Source: a virus. Taken from it: DNA of 64,000 nt. The notes under the pieces were generated by a model, which saw only the letters and a list, made by a program, of their open reading frames with translations, was not told the DNA's origin and ran no database searches. Shown in pieces: positions 52,409 to 60,387 of the stretch; the stretch's first letter is position 1; each line of letters begins with the position of its first letter. The translations under genes were made by a program, and so were the position numbers. The stretch is taken from positions 62,001 through 126,000 of the IMG/VR virus record IMGVR_UViG_3300025881_000985. The stretch is one strand, 5' to 3'.

Positions 52409-52839
52409 GCGCCAATGATAACATAGTCAGCTTAACTGGAAAAGGTATGGATAAGTCCAGCGAAGTTATTGGATTAGCAAAAAGAATGATTTGGGTTACT
52501 TTTACCAAAGAAGGTATGCATTGTTATCCTGCCGCGGCAACTGATCCTAACCTTGCCACTGGTGATGAATATGATGTAAGTTTTCTTGCTCACCCACACA
52601 GACATATCTTTCATTTTCGTGTAGCTATTGAAGTATTTCATGACGATAGAGATATTGAATTCATTCAGTTTAAACGTTGGTTAATGAAACTGTTTGAAGG
52701 CGAACTAAACGTAGACTATAAGTCATGTGAGATGATTGCAGATGACTTATACAGAGAAATTGCAACCATTTATCCAGGACGTGATGTTACTATTCATGTG
52801 TCTGAAGATGGTGAAAATGGTTGCGAAATTCAGTATTAG
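52405..52839 (+). CDS. Possible T-fold (QueD/PTPS-like) protein
   Basis: 144 residues. SFLAHPHRHIFHFRVAIEVF followed by IEFIQFKRWLMKLF, SCEMIADDLYREIA and VTIHVSEDGENGCEIQY matches the order of 6-pyruvoyl-tetrahydropterin synthase-type tunnelling folds: His-containing strand, helix, second helix, final strands with an E-x-x-x-x-G segment. The fit is loose. It could supply a second QueD-like activity for base synthesis. Confidence 0.45.
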   Translation: MSANDNIVSLTGKGMDKSSEVIGLAKRMIWVTFTKEGMHCYPAAATDPNLATGDEYDVSFLAHPHRHIFHFRVAIEVFHDDRDIEFIQFKRWLMKLFEGELNVDYKSCEMIADDLYREIATIYPGRDVTIHVSEDGENGCEIQY

Positions 52840-52843
52840 ACAC

Positions 52844-52872
52844 TTGACAAACTTGCTAGAACATATTACAAT
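52844..52872 (+). promoter_or_regulatory. Sigma70-type promoter
   Basis: TTGACA (52844-52849), 17-bp spacer, TACAAT (52867-52872), upstream of 52917 and the glycosyltransferase-galE genes. Confidence 0.75.
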
Positions 52873-52916
52873 AATGAACTTCAACTTACTTACACTCCAA
52901 AAGAAGGAACAAAACA

Positions 52917-53156
52917 ATGAAGTCCGAAGTCACAGCAATATTCGACGATCTCGATCAATACCGTCAGTTTTGTGTGCAGTTTGGGAGGCCCTATAATGAA
53001 CGGGATCTCTACAATAAGTCCAACAATCACTATGTTGATTTTTTGGCATTCAAGGAAGGCAAACGAATTCGTAACCACTGGAATAGCCAGTCCAAGAAGA
53101 AGCGACCGTTTGTGAAAAAGAGCAATTATAAAATGGCCAAGAGGAAACATGCGTAA
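52917..53156 (+). CDS. Small basic hypothetical protein
   Basis: 79 residues, acidic N terminus and strongly basic C terminus (SKKKRPFVKKSNYKMAKRKH), possibly nucleic-acid binding. AAGGAAC upstream and a consensus promoter 45 nt before. Overlaps the glycosyltransferase gene by 8 nt. Confidence 0.6.
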   Translation: MKSEVTAIFDDLDQYRQFCVQFGRPYNERDLYNKSNNHYVDFLAFKEGKRIRNHWNSQSKKKRPFVKKSNYKMAKRKHA

Positions 53157-54330
53157 ATTATTCTATATGGGTTTAGAACCCTACGAAGGTCGATACACTT
53201 TACAACTTCAAGATTGGAGCACTGAAGTGTTCGACCGCCGGGGGATTGACTATGTTGTCGTTCCCGGAACTACAATAGATGACACTAAAGCAATTAGTGT
53301 TGGGCAAGTACTAGATGCACATGGTCGTTCATACTTTGGTATGAGTCAGTTGATGAACCTGGTACAGATGATGCGAAATGGAGAATGTACTGGTGAAGAT
53401 GTTGTATTCTTTGAAGACATGTTTCAGCCTGGTATGGAATCATTACCTTATATCATGTGTCAGATACCAGAAGAGCAACGACCTAAGATTTTTCTACGTT
53501 GTTTAGCCCAGGCAATTGACCCAGATGACTTTGTTCATGTATGGGGTATGAGCAAGTGGATGTCATTGTACGAACAGATGTGCAACGAAATTCCTAATGT
53601 TCATATTCTAGCAACCAATGAAGAGATGGTTGCACACATGAAGATTGCAAACTGGACTGCTCCAATTTATAACATCTCAGGTTTGAGTTTTGGTAAAGCA
53701 GAAGTTCAAAGACGTATTGATAACAAAATTAAACCGTGGACAGAACGTAGCGACAGAGTAGTATTTGCGGCTCGCTTTGACCAAGAGAAGCAACCAGACT
53801 TCTTTATGGATGTTATTGAAATGGTCAAAGAGAAAAGGCCTGATGTTGAGTTTGCAGTACTAAGTGGTGGTCCATTGCGTAGTAATAATGAAAAGTATTT
53901 GGATCGAGCACTTGCAATGCAGGCTGAAGGTAAACTTACAATACTGAAATACTTGCAAAAGAATGATTACTACTATACAGTAAATGATAGCAAAGTATTG
54001 TTTAATTGTGCATTGCAAGACTGGGTAAGCAATACTGTAAGTGAAGCAGATGCATTGGGTTGTAACGTGGTGTATCCTGCTTACAGAAGTTTTCCTGAAA
54101 CGTTTGCAAATGATTATACACGTCTGTATACTCCGTGGAGCAAAGAAGATGCAGTAAGTAAAATCATGCAAGGTCTTTTGGAACCAAGTCCTAATATGGG
54201 TAAAATCAGTAACTGGACTGATGGTACTATTGATCGTATGATTGATATTATGGAAGGCAGTTACAAACACAATACTTGGTTACGAAGTGGTAACAGGTAT
54301 CGTGATCATGTAGCGGAAGGGAAATACTAA
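53149..54330 (+). CDS. GT-B glycosyltransferase
   Basis: 393 residues. Two Rossmann halves: N-terminal acceptor half (GVEPYEGRYTLQLQDW-like start, EDVVFFEDMFQPGMESLP) and C-terminal donor half with RVVFAARFDQEKQPDFFMDV, VEFAVLSGG and VSNTVSEADALGCNVVYPAY, the GT4-like nucleotide-sugar pocket (E in SEADALGC). galE and an aminotransferase follow directly. Acceptor could be modified DNA, virion protein or a host glycan. Confidence 0.75.
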   Translation: MRKLFYMGLEPYEGRYTLQLQDWSTEVFDRRGIDYVVVPGTTIDDTKAISVGQVLDAHGRSYFGMSQLMNLVQMMRNGECTGEDVVFFEDMFQPGMESLPYIMCQIPEEQRPKIFLRCLAQAIDPDDFVHVWGMSKWMSLYEQMCNEIPNVHILATNEEMVAHMKIANWTAPIYNISGLSFGKAEVQRRIDNKIKPWTERSDRVVFAARFDQEKQPDFFMDVIEMVKEKRPDVEFAVLSGGPLRSNNEKYLDRALAMQAEGKLTILKYLQKNDYYYTVNDSKVLFNCALQDWVSNTVSEADALGCNVVYPAYRSFPETFANDYTRLYTPWSKEDAVSKIMQGLLEPSPNMGKISNWTDGTIDRMIDIMEGSYKHNTWLRSGNRYRDHVAEGKY

Positions 54331-54331
54331 G

Positions 54332-55330
54332 ATGCCTGAAAACACCGTATTAATTACCGGCAGTGATGGCTACGTTGGTAGCCATGTTGCTAAAGCATTT
54401 AAAGATATCAGTTGGTATGTGTGCGGTTTAGATCGCACTGGTGCAAATGAAAATGCACGTTCATACTGTAACGAGTTTTTACGTGCTGATTACGGTGAGA
54501 GTAAGGTCGTTGGAAAGTATATTGAAACTATCAAACCAGATGTTATTGTACATTGTGCTGGTACTAGTCTAGTAGGTCCAAGTGTTACAGATCCGCATGC
54601 CTACTATCAGAACAATGTACTTGGTACAATCAATTTATTAGACAATATAATTAACGTACAAAAAGATAATTTACCTGTTGTGCTTTTTAGTAGTTCAGCA
54701 AGTGTTTATGGCAATCCCGAACAACTTCCAATCACAGAAGATAGCAAGATCAATCCTGTAAACCCATATGGTAATACAAAGTCAATAATTGAAACCATGC
54801 TCAAAGACTATGCTAGTGCATACGGATTGAACAGTGTATCATTTCGTTTCTTTAATGCCGCTGGTGCCAGTGAAGATCTTGGTCAAGTGTTTGGTGCTAC
54901 TCATATTATTGCTCGCATACTTGAAGCCAAGTTACGCCAACGACAGTTTACTTTGTATGGTACAGATTATAAAACTGAAGATGGTACTTGTGTTAGAGAT
55001 TATGTACACGTAAAAGATATTGCTCAGGCACACCTAAACGCCGTTACAAAATACACAGCCGTTGGTGCCAATGCATTTAATCTTGGCACTAGCAAAGGAT
55101 TCAGTAACCAAGAGATTATTGATGCGGTGGTAGAACAAATTGGCGAATTCGAAGTAGAAAAAGGACCACGCAGAGAAGGTGATCCAGATATGCTAATAGC
55201 CAGCAGTGATAAAGCAAAAACACAACTAGGTTGGGATCCAGTAAATAGTAACTTAGACACAATTATCAATGACGTATGGGCTTGGTATAACGTACTACTA
55301 GAGAAACAAAAAGAGCAAGAACAGGCATGA
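54332..55330 (+). CDS. galE: UDP-glucose 4-epimerase-like enzyme
   Basis: 332 residues, extended short-chain dehydrogenase. NAD-binding GSDGYVG (10-16), FSSSASVYG with the catalytic Ser region, NPYGNTKS with the Tyr-x-x-x-Lys pair, FRFFNAAGA and CVRDYVHVKDIAQAHLNA, all typical of GalE. Converts UDP-glucose/galactose or a related nucleotide sugar. One base after the glycosyltransferase stop; overlaps the aminotransferase by ATGA. Confidence 0.85.
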   Translation: MPENTVLITGSDGYVGSHVAKAFKDISWYVCGLDRTGANENARSYCNEFLRADYGESKVVGKYIETIKPDVIVHCAGTSLVGPSVTDPHAYYQNNVLGTINLLDNIINVQKDNLPVVLFSSSASVYGNPEQLPITEDSKINPVNPYGNTKSIIETMLKDYASAYGLNSVSFRFFNAAGASEDLGQVFGATHIIARILEAKLRQRQFTLYGTDYKTEDGTCVRDYVHVKDIAQAHLNAVTKYTAVGANAFNLGTSKGFSNQEIIDAVVEQIGEFEVEKGPRREGDPDMLIASSDKAKTQLGWDPVNSNLDTIINDVWAWYNVLLEKQKEQEQA

Positions 55331-55920
55331 GTTTTAGTCATATACAGGAGTTTGAGGAGCAATTAGCACTATATACTGGTGCCAAGTGGGCCGTAATGAC
55401 AGACACCTGTACCAATGCATTAGAACTATGTTTTAGGTACGATGAAGTTAAAGAATGCCAGTTTAGTGCATATACCTACCTAAGCATTTATCAGTTATTA
55501 CATAGATTGGATATCTCTTATACACTTACAGAAGAAGTATGGAGAGGCCAATATCATTTTGAAAATACCCGTATTTGGGATAGTGCAAGATTACTTAAAA
55601 AGAATATGTATCAACCAGGACAATTACAATGTTTAAGTTTTGGTTATGACAAACCCTTATATCTCGGTTGGGGTGGTGCGATCCTAACCGACGACCCGGC
55701 GTTCTACAAACATACGATTCAGCAACGTTATGACGGGCGGAACCTCTCAGTTACTCCATGGGAAACAGAAATACTTCCACGTATTGCATTCCATATGAGA
55801 CCTACCCCTGAGATTGCACTAGATGGACTAGAACGATTAAGGACCGGAGATATAAGTAAACTTCCACCAAAGGCCGCTGACGAATTATATCCAAATGGAA
55901 AAGATATAAAATGGAAATAA
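55327..55920 (+). CDS. Compact DegT/DnrJ/EryC1-type aminotransferase
   Basis: 197 residues, about half the usual length. WAVMTDTCTNALELCFRY is the N-terminal PLP phosphate motif, FSAYTYLSI the substrate strand, WDSARLL the Asp strand, and SFGYDKPLYLGWGGAILTDD the PLP-lysine loop (K109). The C-terminal domain of the family is largely missing. Sugar amination for the adjacent glycosyltransferase is a reasonable inference, unless the protein needs a partner. Confidence 0.65.
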   Translation: MSFSHIQEFEEQLALYTGAKWAVMTDTCTNALELCFRYDEVKECQFSAYTYLSIYQLLHRLDISYTLTEEVWRGQYHFENTRIWDSARLLKKNMYQPGQLQCLSFGYDKPLYLGWGGAILTDDPAFYKHTIQQRYDGRNLSVTPWETEILPRIAFHMRPTPEIALDGLERLRTGDISKLPPKAADELYPNGKDIKWK

Positions 55921-55936
55921 AACCTAATATTACTAC

Positions 55937-55965
55937 TTGACAATAACTCTAAATAAAGGTATAAT
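55937..55965 (+). promoter_or_regulatory. Consensus sigma70 promoter, possibly leaderless
   Basis: TTGACA (55937-55942), 17-bp spacer, TATAAT (55960-55965). The expected start site coincides with the ATG at 55972. Confidence 0.8.
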
Positions 55966-55971
55966 AAGAAG

Positions 55972-56178
55972 ATGATAGACATTTATGCATTAATTATAGT
56001 ATGTTCAATTGGACAACCATGTTACGAAGTAAGAGATAGAGTAGAAGAGTATACTACCATATCCGAATGTAAAAGTTCTATCGGACGATTAAAAAGGTTA
56101 TATAATAGTACGATGGTTACCTGTCATAGAGGTAACATCTTAAGAGACAATCACGGACAACTACCAAAGTCCGCATAA
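55972..56178 (+). CDS. Small hypothetical protein
   Basis: 68 residues with a hydrophobic start (MIDIYALIIVCSIGQPCYEV) and four Cys spaced to form possible disulphides, which suggests export or membrane association. Its ATG lies 7 nt after the -10 box, with no room for a ribosome site. Confidence 0.5.
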   Translation: MIDIYALIIVCSIGQPCYEVRDRVEEYTTISECKSSIGRLKRLYNSTMVTCHRGNILRDNHGQLPKSA

Positions 56179-56216
56179 TAAATGGCAATCCTCTGCCTTA
56201 ACATCGGAGATTTTAA

Positions 56217-56915
56217 ATGAGTGAACTAATATCTAAAATTATCACAGATCGTGTAAAAGAATCAGGCGACCGCTACTGGGCTGGTGATAATATTTCTAAA
56301 CATATCCATAACGAATACGAAAAACAAGATTTAATTAATGAAATTGCAGTAGCATTTGAAGATGTTCTTGATGCATTGGTTATTGATAGATTCAATGACC
56401 CTAACAGTATGGATACTGCAAGACGTCTTGCTAAAATGTATATTAATGAAGTTATGAGTGGCAGGTACGACCCAATGCCTAAGGCAACAGCCTTTCCTAA
56501 TCATGTAGATGATGGATACAAAGGTATGTTGGTTGTACGTTCAGAACTTAAAAGTATGTGTTCGCATCATCATCAACCAGTAAGCGGTGTTGCATACATT
56601 GGTATTATTGCCGCAGAAACACTAATTGGTCTTAGCAAGTATACACGTATTGCTCAATGGTGTGCAAGGCGAGGTACACTACAAGAAGAACTTAATAATG
56701 TTATTGCTAACGAGATTCAAAAAGCAACAGGTAGTCCTAACATAGGTGTTTACGTTCAGGCCACTCATGGTTGTTGCGAAAACAGAGGCATTATGGCACA
56801 TAGTAGTTTAACACAAACAACTGTACTTAGAGGTGCATTTAGTGATGATCCAGGCACTAAGAAAGAGTTTATGGATAACATTAAACTGCAACAAGAGTTT
56901 GCTTGTGGAAAATAA
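56217..56915 (+). CDS. folE: GTP cyclohydrolase I
   Basis: 232 residues. SMCSHHHQP (C115, H117/H118) and THGCCENRGI (H184, C186) supply the zinc and active-site residues of FolE; YIGIIAAETLIGLSKYTRIA is the conserved core helix. Converts GTP to 7,8-dihydroneopterin triphosphate, first step toward 7-deazaguanine bases. CGGAG 8 nt upstream of the ATG. With QueD-like and QueE it forms the precursor branch for DpdA. Confidence 0.9.
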   Translation: MSELISKIITDRVKESGDRYWAGDNISKHIHNEYEKQDLINEIAVAFEDVLDALVIDRFNDPNSMDTARRLAKMYINEVMSGRYDPMPKATAFPNHVDDGYKGMLVVRSELKSMCSHHHQPVSGVAYIGIIAAETLIGLSKYTRIAQWCARRGTLQEELNNVIANEIQKATGSPNIGVYVQATHGCCENRGIMAHSSLTQTTVLRGAFSDDPGTKKEFMDNIKLQQEFACGK

Positions 56916-56947
56916 AGAGCACAGTTTTTGGTGCTAGAAAGGAAGTT

Positions 56948-57376
56948 ATGTTTTTAAAGTTACTTGATCGATTAGGTCGAAAAAGAATTGTTTACGATAG
57001 GTTGGATGACGAGCCTTATCTTGAACGTTACTATGTGTTTATTAAAGAAAGAAAACACTTTCCTTTCAATATTTTCCTACACAAATTTCTTAAAAGCGAT
57101 CCAGATGATTTACACGATCATCCTTGGGGATATGCTACACTTATTCTTAAAGGTGGATATTGGGAGCATACCCCCGACGGAAAGTTTTGGAGAGGTCCCG
57201 GACATTTTAGAATGTGCAAGTCCAACAATACACACAGAATTGAACTAGACCCTGATGTTCAAGCCTGGACATTGTTTATGCCCGGACCACAAAGGAAAGA
57301 CTGGGGATTTATCAAAGACGGTAAATGGATTCAACACGAAAAATATCTTTCATCTAGAAAAATGTTAAAGGAATGA
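56948..57376 (+). CDS. Cupin-like protein
   Basis: 142 residues; ATG at 56948 with AAAGGAAG upstream preferred to an earlier in-frame codon. DDLHDHPWGYATLILKGGYW is a cupin motif 1 (HxH...G), and CKSNNTHRIELDPDVQAWTL supplies the second His. Cupins bind metals or sugars; the substrate is unknown. Overlaps the next gene by ATGA. Confidence 0.65.
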   Translation: MFLKLLDRLGRKRIVYDRLDDEPYLERYYVFIKERKHFPFNIFLHKFLKSDPDDLHDHPWGYATLILKGGYWEHTPDGKFWRGPGHFRMCKSNNTHRIELDPDVQAWTLFMPGPQRKDWGFIKDGKWIQHEKYLSSRKMLKE

Positions 57377-57897
57377 CAATGAATAAACTCTATATTGACG
57401 ATACTCAGATTAAAAATGCATGTCATTCCATTGTAACAAAAATGTATAGAGATAACTTTAAACCTAAATACATTGTAGGAATTACACGCGGCGGGCTAGT
57501 TCCAGCTTTATACCTAAGTCATATGACTGGTATTACAATGCATACACTAGATGTTCGTTTACGTGATGGTGATGAACAAGAATCAAATCTATGGATGGCC
57601 GAAGATGCATTTGGTTATCCTAATCAAGACAGTGGCGGACAAGGAAAAAATATTTTAATTGTAGATGATATAAATGACACTGGTGCAACGTTCAACTGGA
57701 TTAAACAAGATTGGCCCTCAGGGTGCTTACCTAACGATCTTCGTTGGAATGAAGTATGGCATAACAATGTACGTTTTGCAAGTATTATTGACAATATGGG
57801 TAGCAACTTCAAGGTTGACTATTCAGAAATTGAGATTAATAAATCCGAGGAGGATGTGTGGGTAGTATTTCCGTGGGAAGAACCTTTAAGGGTCTAG
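57373..57897 (+). CDS. Phosphoribosyltransferase
   Basis: 174 residues. KYIVGITRGGLVPALYLSHM is the PRTase N-terminal loop, and NILIVDDINDTGAT the PRPP-binding motif (two Asp, then DTGAT). Resembles hypoxanthine/xanthine PRTases (COG2236 type). Role may be base salvage during infection, including purine or deazapurine bases. Confidence 0.8.
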   Translation: MTMNKLYIDDTQIKNACHSIVTKMYRDNFKPKYIVGITRGGLVPALYLSHMTGITMHTLDVRLRDGDEQESNLWMAEDAFGYPNQDSGGQGKNILIVDDINDTGATFNWIKQDWPSGCLPNDLRWNEVWHNNVRFASIIDNMGSNFKVDYSEIEINKSEEDVWVVFPWEEPLRV

Positions 57898-58100
57898 AAG
57901 GAAAATACAATGTGCATTATAACTTTGATGTGCGAGCAACTACCGATGGTGGAATTCCAGGTACGACAATTAACTGGTGTAAAGAAAATATAACTAACGA
58001 ATGGGGTTGGTACTTTGATCAAGACAATAAAGATATCGGGTACTGTACTTTTATTGATGAAAAAGACGCAATTTATTTTGCATTAAGGTACTCAAAATAA
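57858..58100 (+). CDS. Small hypothetical protein
   Basis: Two starts are possible. GTG at 57858 has AGGAGG 5 nt upstream but overlaps the previous gene by 40 nt; GTG at 57912 has AAGGAA and no overlap. The conserved-looking part (VHYNFDVRATTDGGIPGTTI, NEWGWYFDQDNKDIGY) lies after the second. Alpha-beta, function unknown. One-base overlap with the next gene. Confidence 0.55.
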   Translation: MGSISVGRTFKGLEGKYNVHYNFDVRATTDGGIPGTTINWCKENITNEWGWYFDQDNKDIGYCTFIDEKDAIYFALRYSK

Positions 58101-58669
58101 TGCTTGGATTTTATCCAAATTTTAAAATCACATGCAATGTAGATTGGACTGAACTGTCATTACGTGTCACTGACACGGCTATAAATTATGTTCACACAAA
58201 CAAATACAAAGAAAATATATTATACGAAAGTGTAAACAGTATCGTAGCAAGTCTACCTACAGGTGGTTGGATAAGCAAGAGTGGTCCAAGTTTTGATTTC
58301 TTTGTAATGGGCGGAATACCCGAAACCGAAATATTAGATAATTGGTTTAAAAAACAATTTCCAAATTTAACATTTACCCCAGCAACAATTTGTTGGAGTA
58401 GTAAAAATGTTCCGTTGCACAGAGACAACATAAAGAACGGACAATCAAGTTTAGTATATCCTATATCAAATAATAGTGGATACGGAACTGTATATAGCAA
58501 CGATGCCAAGTTCACTTATGGTACCGAAAAACATAAACCTGTTGTAATCAATATAACTGTTGATCACGAGGTAGTAATTACTGAACCAAGAGTCTGGTTC
58601 AGTATTCATATGCAAGAACCAATTAAAATGGTTAAAGAAGTACTTGACAATTATGCAAATAACGTATAG
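58100..58669 (+). CDS. 2OG-Fe(II) oxygenase-like protein
   Basis: 189 residues. VPLHRDNIKNGQSSLVYPIS carries an HxD pair, NITVDHEVVITEPRVWFSIH gives a distal His and an Arg, in the order of the double-stranded beta-helix oxygenases. A second such enzyme in the window (see 16629). Could hydroxylate protein or nucleic acid; substrate unknown. Confidence 0.55.
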   Translation: MLGFYPNFKITCNVDWTELSLRVTDTAINYVHTNKYKENILYESVNSIVASLPTGGWISKSGPSFDFFVMGGIPETEILDNWFKKQFPNLTFTPATICWSSKNVPLHRDNIKNGQSSLVYPISNNSGYGTVYSNDAKFTYGTEKHKPVVINITVDHEVVITEPRVWFSIHMQEPIKMVKEVLDNYANNV

Positions 58670-58672
58670 TAT
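58644..58672 (+). promoter_or_regulatory. Weak sigma70-type promoter candidate
   Basis: TTGACA (58644-58649) with TAGTAT at 17 bp or TATAGT at 15 bp; a TTAAATATT late-like box follows. Confidence 0.4.
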
Positions 58673-58697
58673 TAAATATTATAAAGGTGATTTCTAA

Positions 58698-59189
58698 ATG
58701 ACATACTACAGTACAAAAACATACGGACACAACATAGGACTAAGTGCAGTGTTCCGTCAACCAAATGCAGATCACTCACATTGCCATTTGTTACATGGTT
58801 ATAGTTTGCAGTTTAAATTTACATTTGGTTGTTCTGAATTAGATAAAAAAAACTGGGCCGTTGACTTTGGTGGATTAAAACCACTCAAAGCATGGCTTGA
58901 AGATAGCTTTGATCATAAGACAGCAATTGATATTGCTGATCCTCATAAACAAGAATTTTATGATTTGCAGGACAAAGACTTATGTGAAGTAAGAGAATTT
59001 GACGGGGTTGGTGCAGAGAAGTTTGCAGAACATGCATGGCGCTTTGCAGACAAACTCGTCAAAGAAATGACAAATGGACGTTGTTGGTGTGAGAGTTGTG
59101 AGTGTGCAGAACACGGGGCAAATTCTGCTATTTATTCTCCGTATGTCGTACAAAAAACCTCGTTCAAGGAGAACCATAATGAACAATAA
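58698..59189 (+). CDS. QueD/PTPS-like protein with altered zinc ligands
   Basis: 163 residues of the 6-pyruvoyl-tetrahydropterin synthase family. NADHSHCHLLHGYSLQFKFT aligns with the CxxxHGH motif of QueD; catalytic-type Cys is C29. But the third motif His is Tyr (HGY), and the upstream AAH ligand is AVF. WAVDFGGLKPLKAWLEDSFDH matches the rest. Expected step: dihydroneopterin triphosphate to 6-carboxy-tetrahydropterin. A Cys-rich loop (CWCESCEC) near the C terminus may compensate for metal binding. Confidence 0.65.
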   Translation: MTYYSTKTYGHNIGLSAVFRQPNADHSHCHLLHGYSLQFKFTFGCSELDKKNWAVDFGGLKPLKAWLEDSFDHKTAIDIADPHKQEFYDLQDKDLCEVREFDGVGAEKFAEHAWRFADKLVKEMTNGRCWCESCECAEHGANSAIYSPYVVQKTSFKENHNEQ

Positions 59190-59385
59190 ACTACTATTGG
59201 CATTGCAGGCAAGGTATCAAGCACAAAAGGCAGAAGGCCTTGCTAATATCGATGTCTACATGCAAAATCCAGCAGGTATTGGCGAGCATCCAGACATCAC
59301 TGGTGCTATTGCTGAACAAATTGCTAAGATTGCAGAAGCAGACGATGGTTTGCTTGTGTTAGAAGAAAACTTCAGTGACAAGTAA
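59179..59385 (+). CDS. Small hypothetical protein
   Basis: 68 residues; ATG at 59179 with AAGGAG upstream. Helical (LLLALQARYQAQKAEGLANI) with an acidic tail. Overlaps the QueD-like gene by 11 nt and the rubredoxin-like gene by 11 nt. Function unknown. Confidence 0.6.
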   Translation: MNNKLLLALQARYQAQKAEGLANIDVYMQNPAGIGEHPDITGAIAEQIAKIAEADDGLLVLEENFSDK

Positions 59386-59503
59386 TACTGACAAACAGTG
59401 GATATGCCCGGTTTGTGGGCATATCCATTATGGCGAAACTCACCCTGAGGTTGATTGCCCTATCTGTGCATTGCCTGGTGAAGAATACATTGAACAAGAA
59501 TAG
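59375..59503 (+). CDS. Rubredoxin-like zinc/iron-binding small protein
   Basis: 42 residues from a GTG start. WICPVCGHIHYGETHPEVDC then PICALPGEEY has the CxxCG...CPxC pattern of rubrerythrin-type rubredoxin domains. A perfect 10-bp inverted repeat overlaps the first CxxC. Just before queE; an electron donor role for the radical-SAM enzyme is possible but speculative. Confidence 0.6.
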   Translation: MTSNTDKQWICPVCGHIHYGETHPEVDCPICALPGEEYIEQE

Positions 59504-59514
59504 AAAGGCACACT

Positions 59515-60387
59515 ATGAACTGGCGTTATAGCGAAGAATTTTATAGTATACAAGGTGAAGGCAAATTTGTAGGAGTACCTAGTGTATTTTTACGTATGTT
59601 TGGTTGCAACTTTCGTTGTAAGAACTTTGGTAGATCCAAAGACGAAACCTTTGCTAAAAACGAACCAAATCCTGAAGTGCAAGAAGTTATTGATAATATT
59701 GATCAATACGAGAATTTTGGAGATTTACCAATTGTGCATACTGGTTGCGATACGTATGCAAGTATCTATCCGCAGTTTAAACGTTTTATGAAAAATCTTA
59801 ACACTGACGAGGTAGCTGAACGTTTACTAGCATTAACACCAAATGGTTCATGGACCATGCCCAATGGGCAAGATATTCATCTAATTATAACTGGCGGAGA
59901 GCCATTGCTTGGTTGGCAAAAAAATTATGTTGAATTATTTAATCATCCGAAAATGAAAGATTTAAAAAATGTTACAATCGAAACAAATGGTACTCAAGCT
60001 CTTAGACCGGAGTTTGTTGACTTTATCACACATCAAGAAAGAATATGTATTACTTTCTCGTGTAGCCCAAAGTTATCCGTTTCGGGAGAGTCTTGGAGTG
60101 ATGCTATTAACCCTGACATTGTTAGCACTTACTATAATCTTCCTAATAGTGATTTGTATCTTAAGTTTGTGGTTAACGATGATGTGGATGTGGACGAAGT
60201 TAGCAGAGCTACTGAAGAGTATCGTGCGGCCGGGGTTGAGTGTCCAGTATATACTATGCCGCTTGGCGGACGGTATGACGAGTATAAAGCAACGACTAAA
60301 AGGGTCGCAGAACTCGCAATGCAAAAAGGGTGGAGATATACACCCAGACTACACGTTGATATCTTCGGAAATGCATGGGGCACGTAA
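59515..60387 (+). CDS. queE: 7-carboxy-7-deazaguanine synthase, phage-type
   Basis: 290 residues, radical-SAM. EFYSIQGEGKFVGVPSVFLR is diagnostic of QueE. The cluster motif reads CNFRCKNF (C31, C35), so the third position is Phe; a Cys in HTGCDTYAS (C78) probably replaces it, as I recall in phage QueE. ITGGEPLL (127-130 GGEP) binds SAM, followed by VTIETNGT. Converts carboxy-tetrahydropterin to 7-carboxy-7-deazaguanine, precursor for DpdA. Confidence 0.85.
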   Translation: MNWRYSEEFYSIQGEGKFVGVPSVFLRMFGCNFRCKNFGRSKDETFAKNEPNPEVQEVIDNIDQYENFGDLPIVHTGCDTYASIYPQFKRFMKNLNTDEVAERLLALTPNGSWTMPNGQDIHLIITGGEPLLGWQKNYVELFNHPKMKDLKNVTIETNGTQALRPEFVDFITHQERICITFSCSPKLSVSGESWSDAINPDIVSTYYNLPNSDLYLKFVVNDDVDVDEVSRATEEYRAAGVECPVYTMPLGGRYDEYKATTKRVAELAMQKGWRYTPRLHVDIFGNAWGT

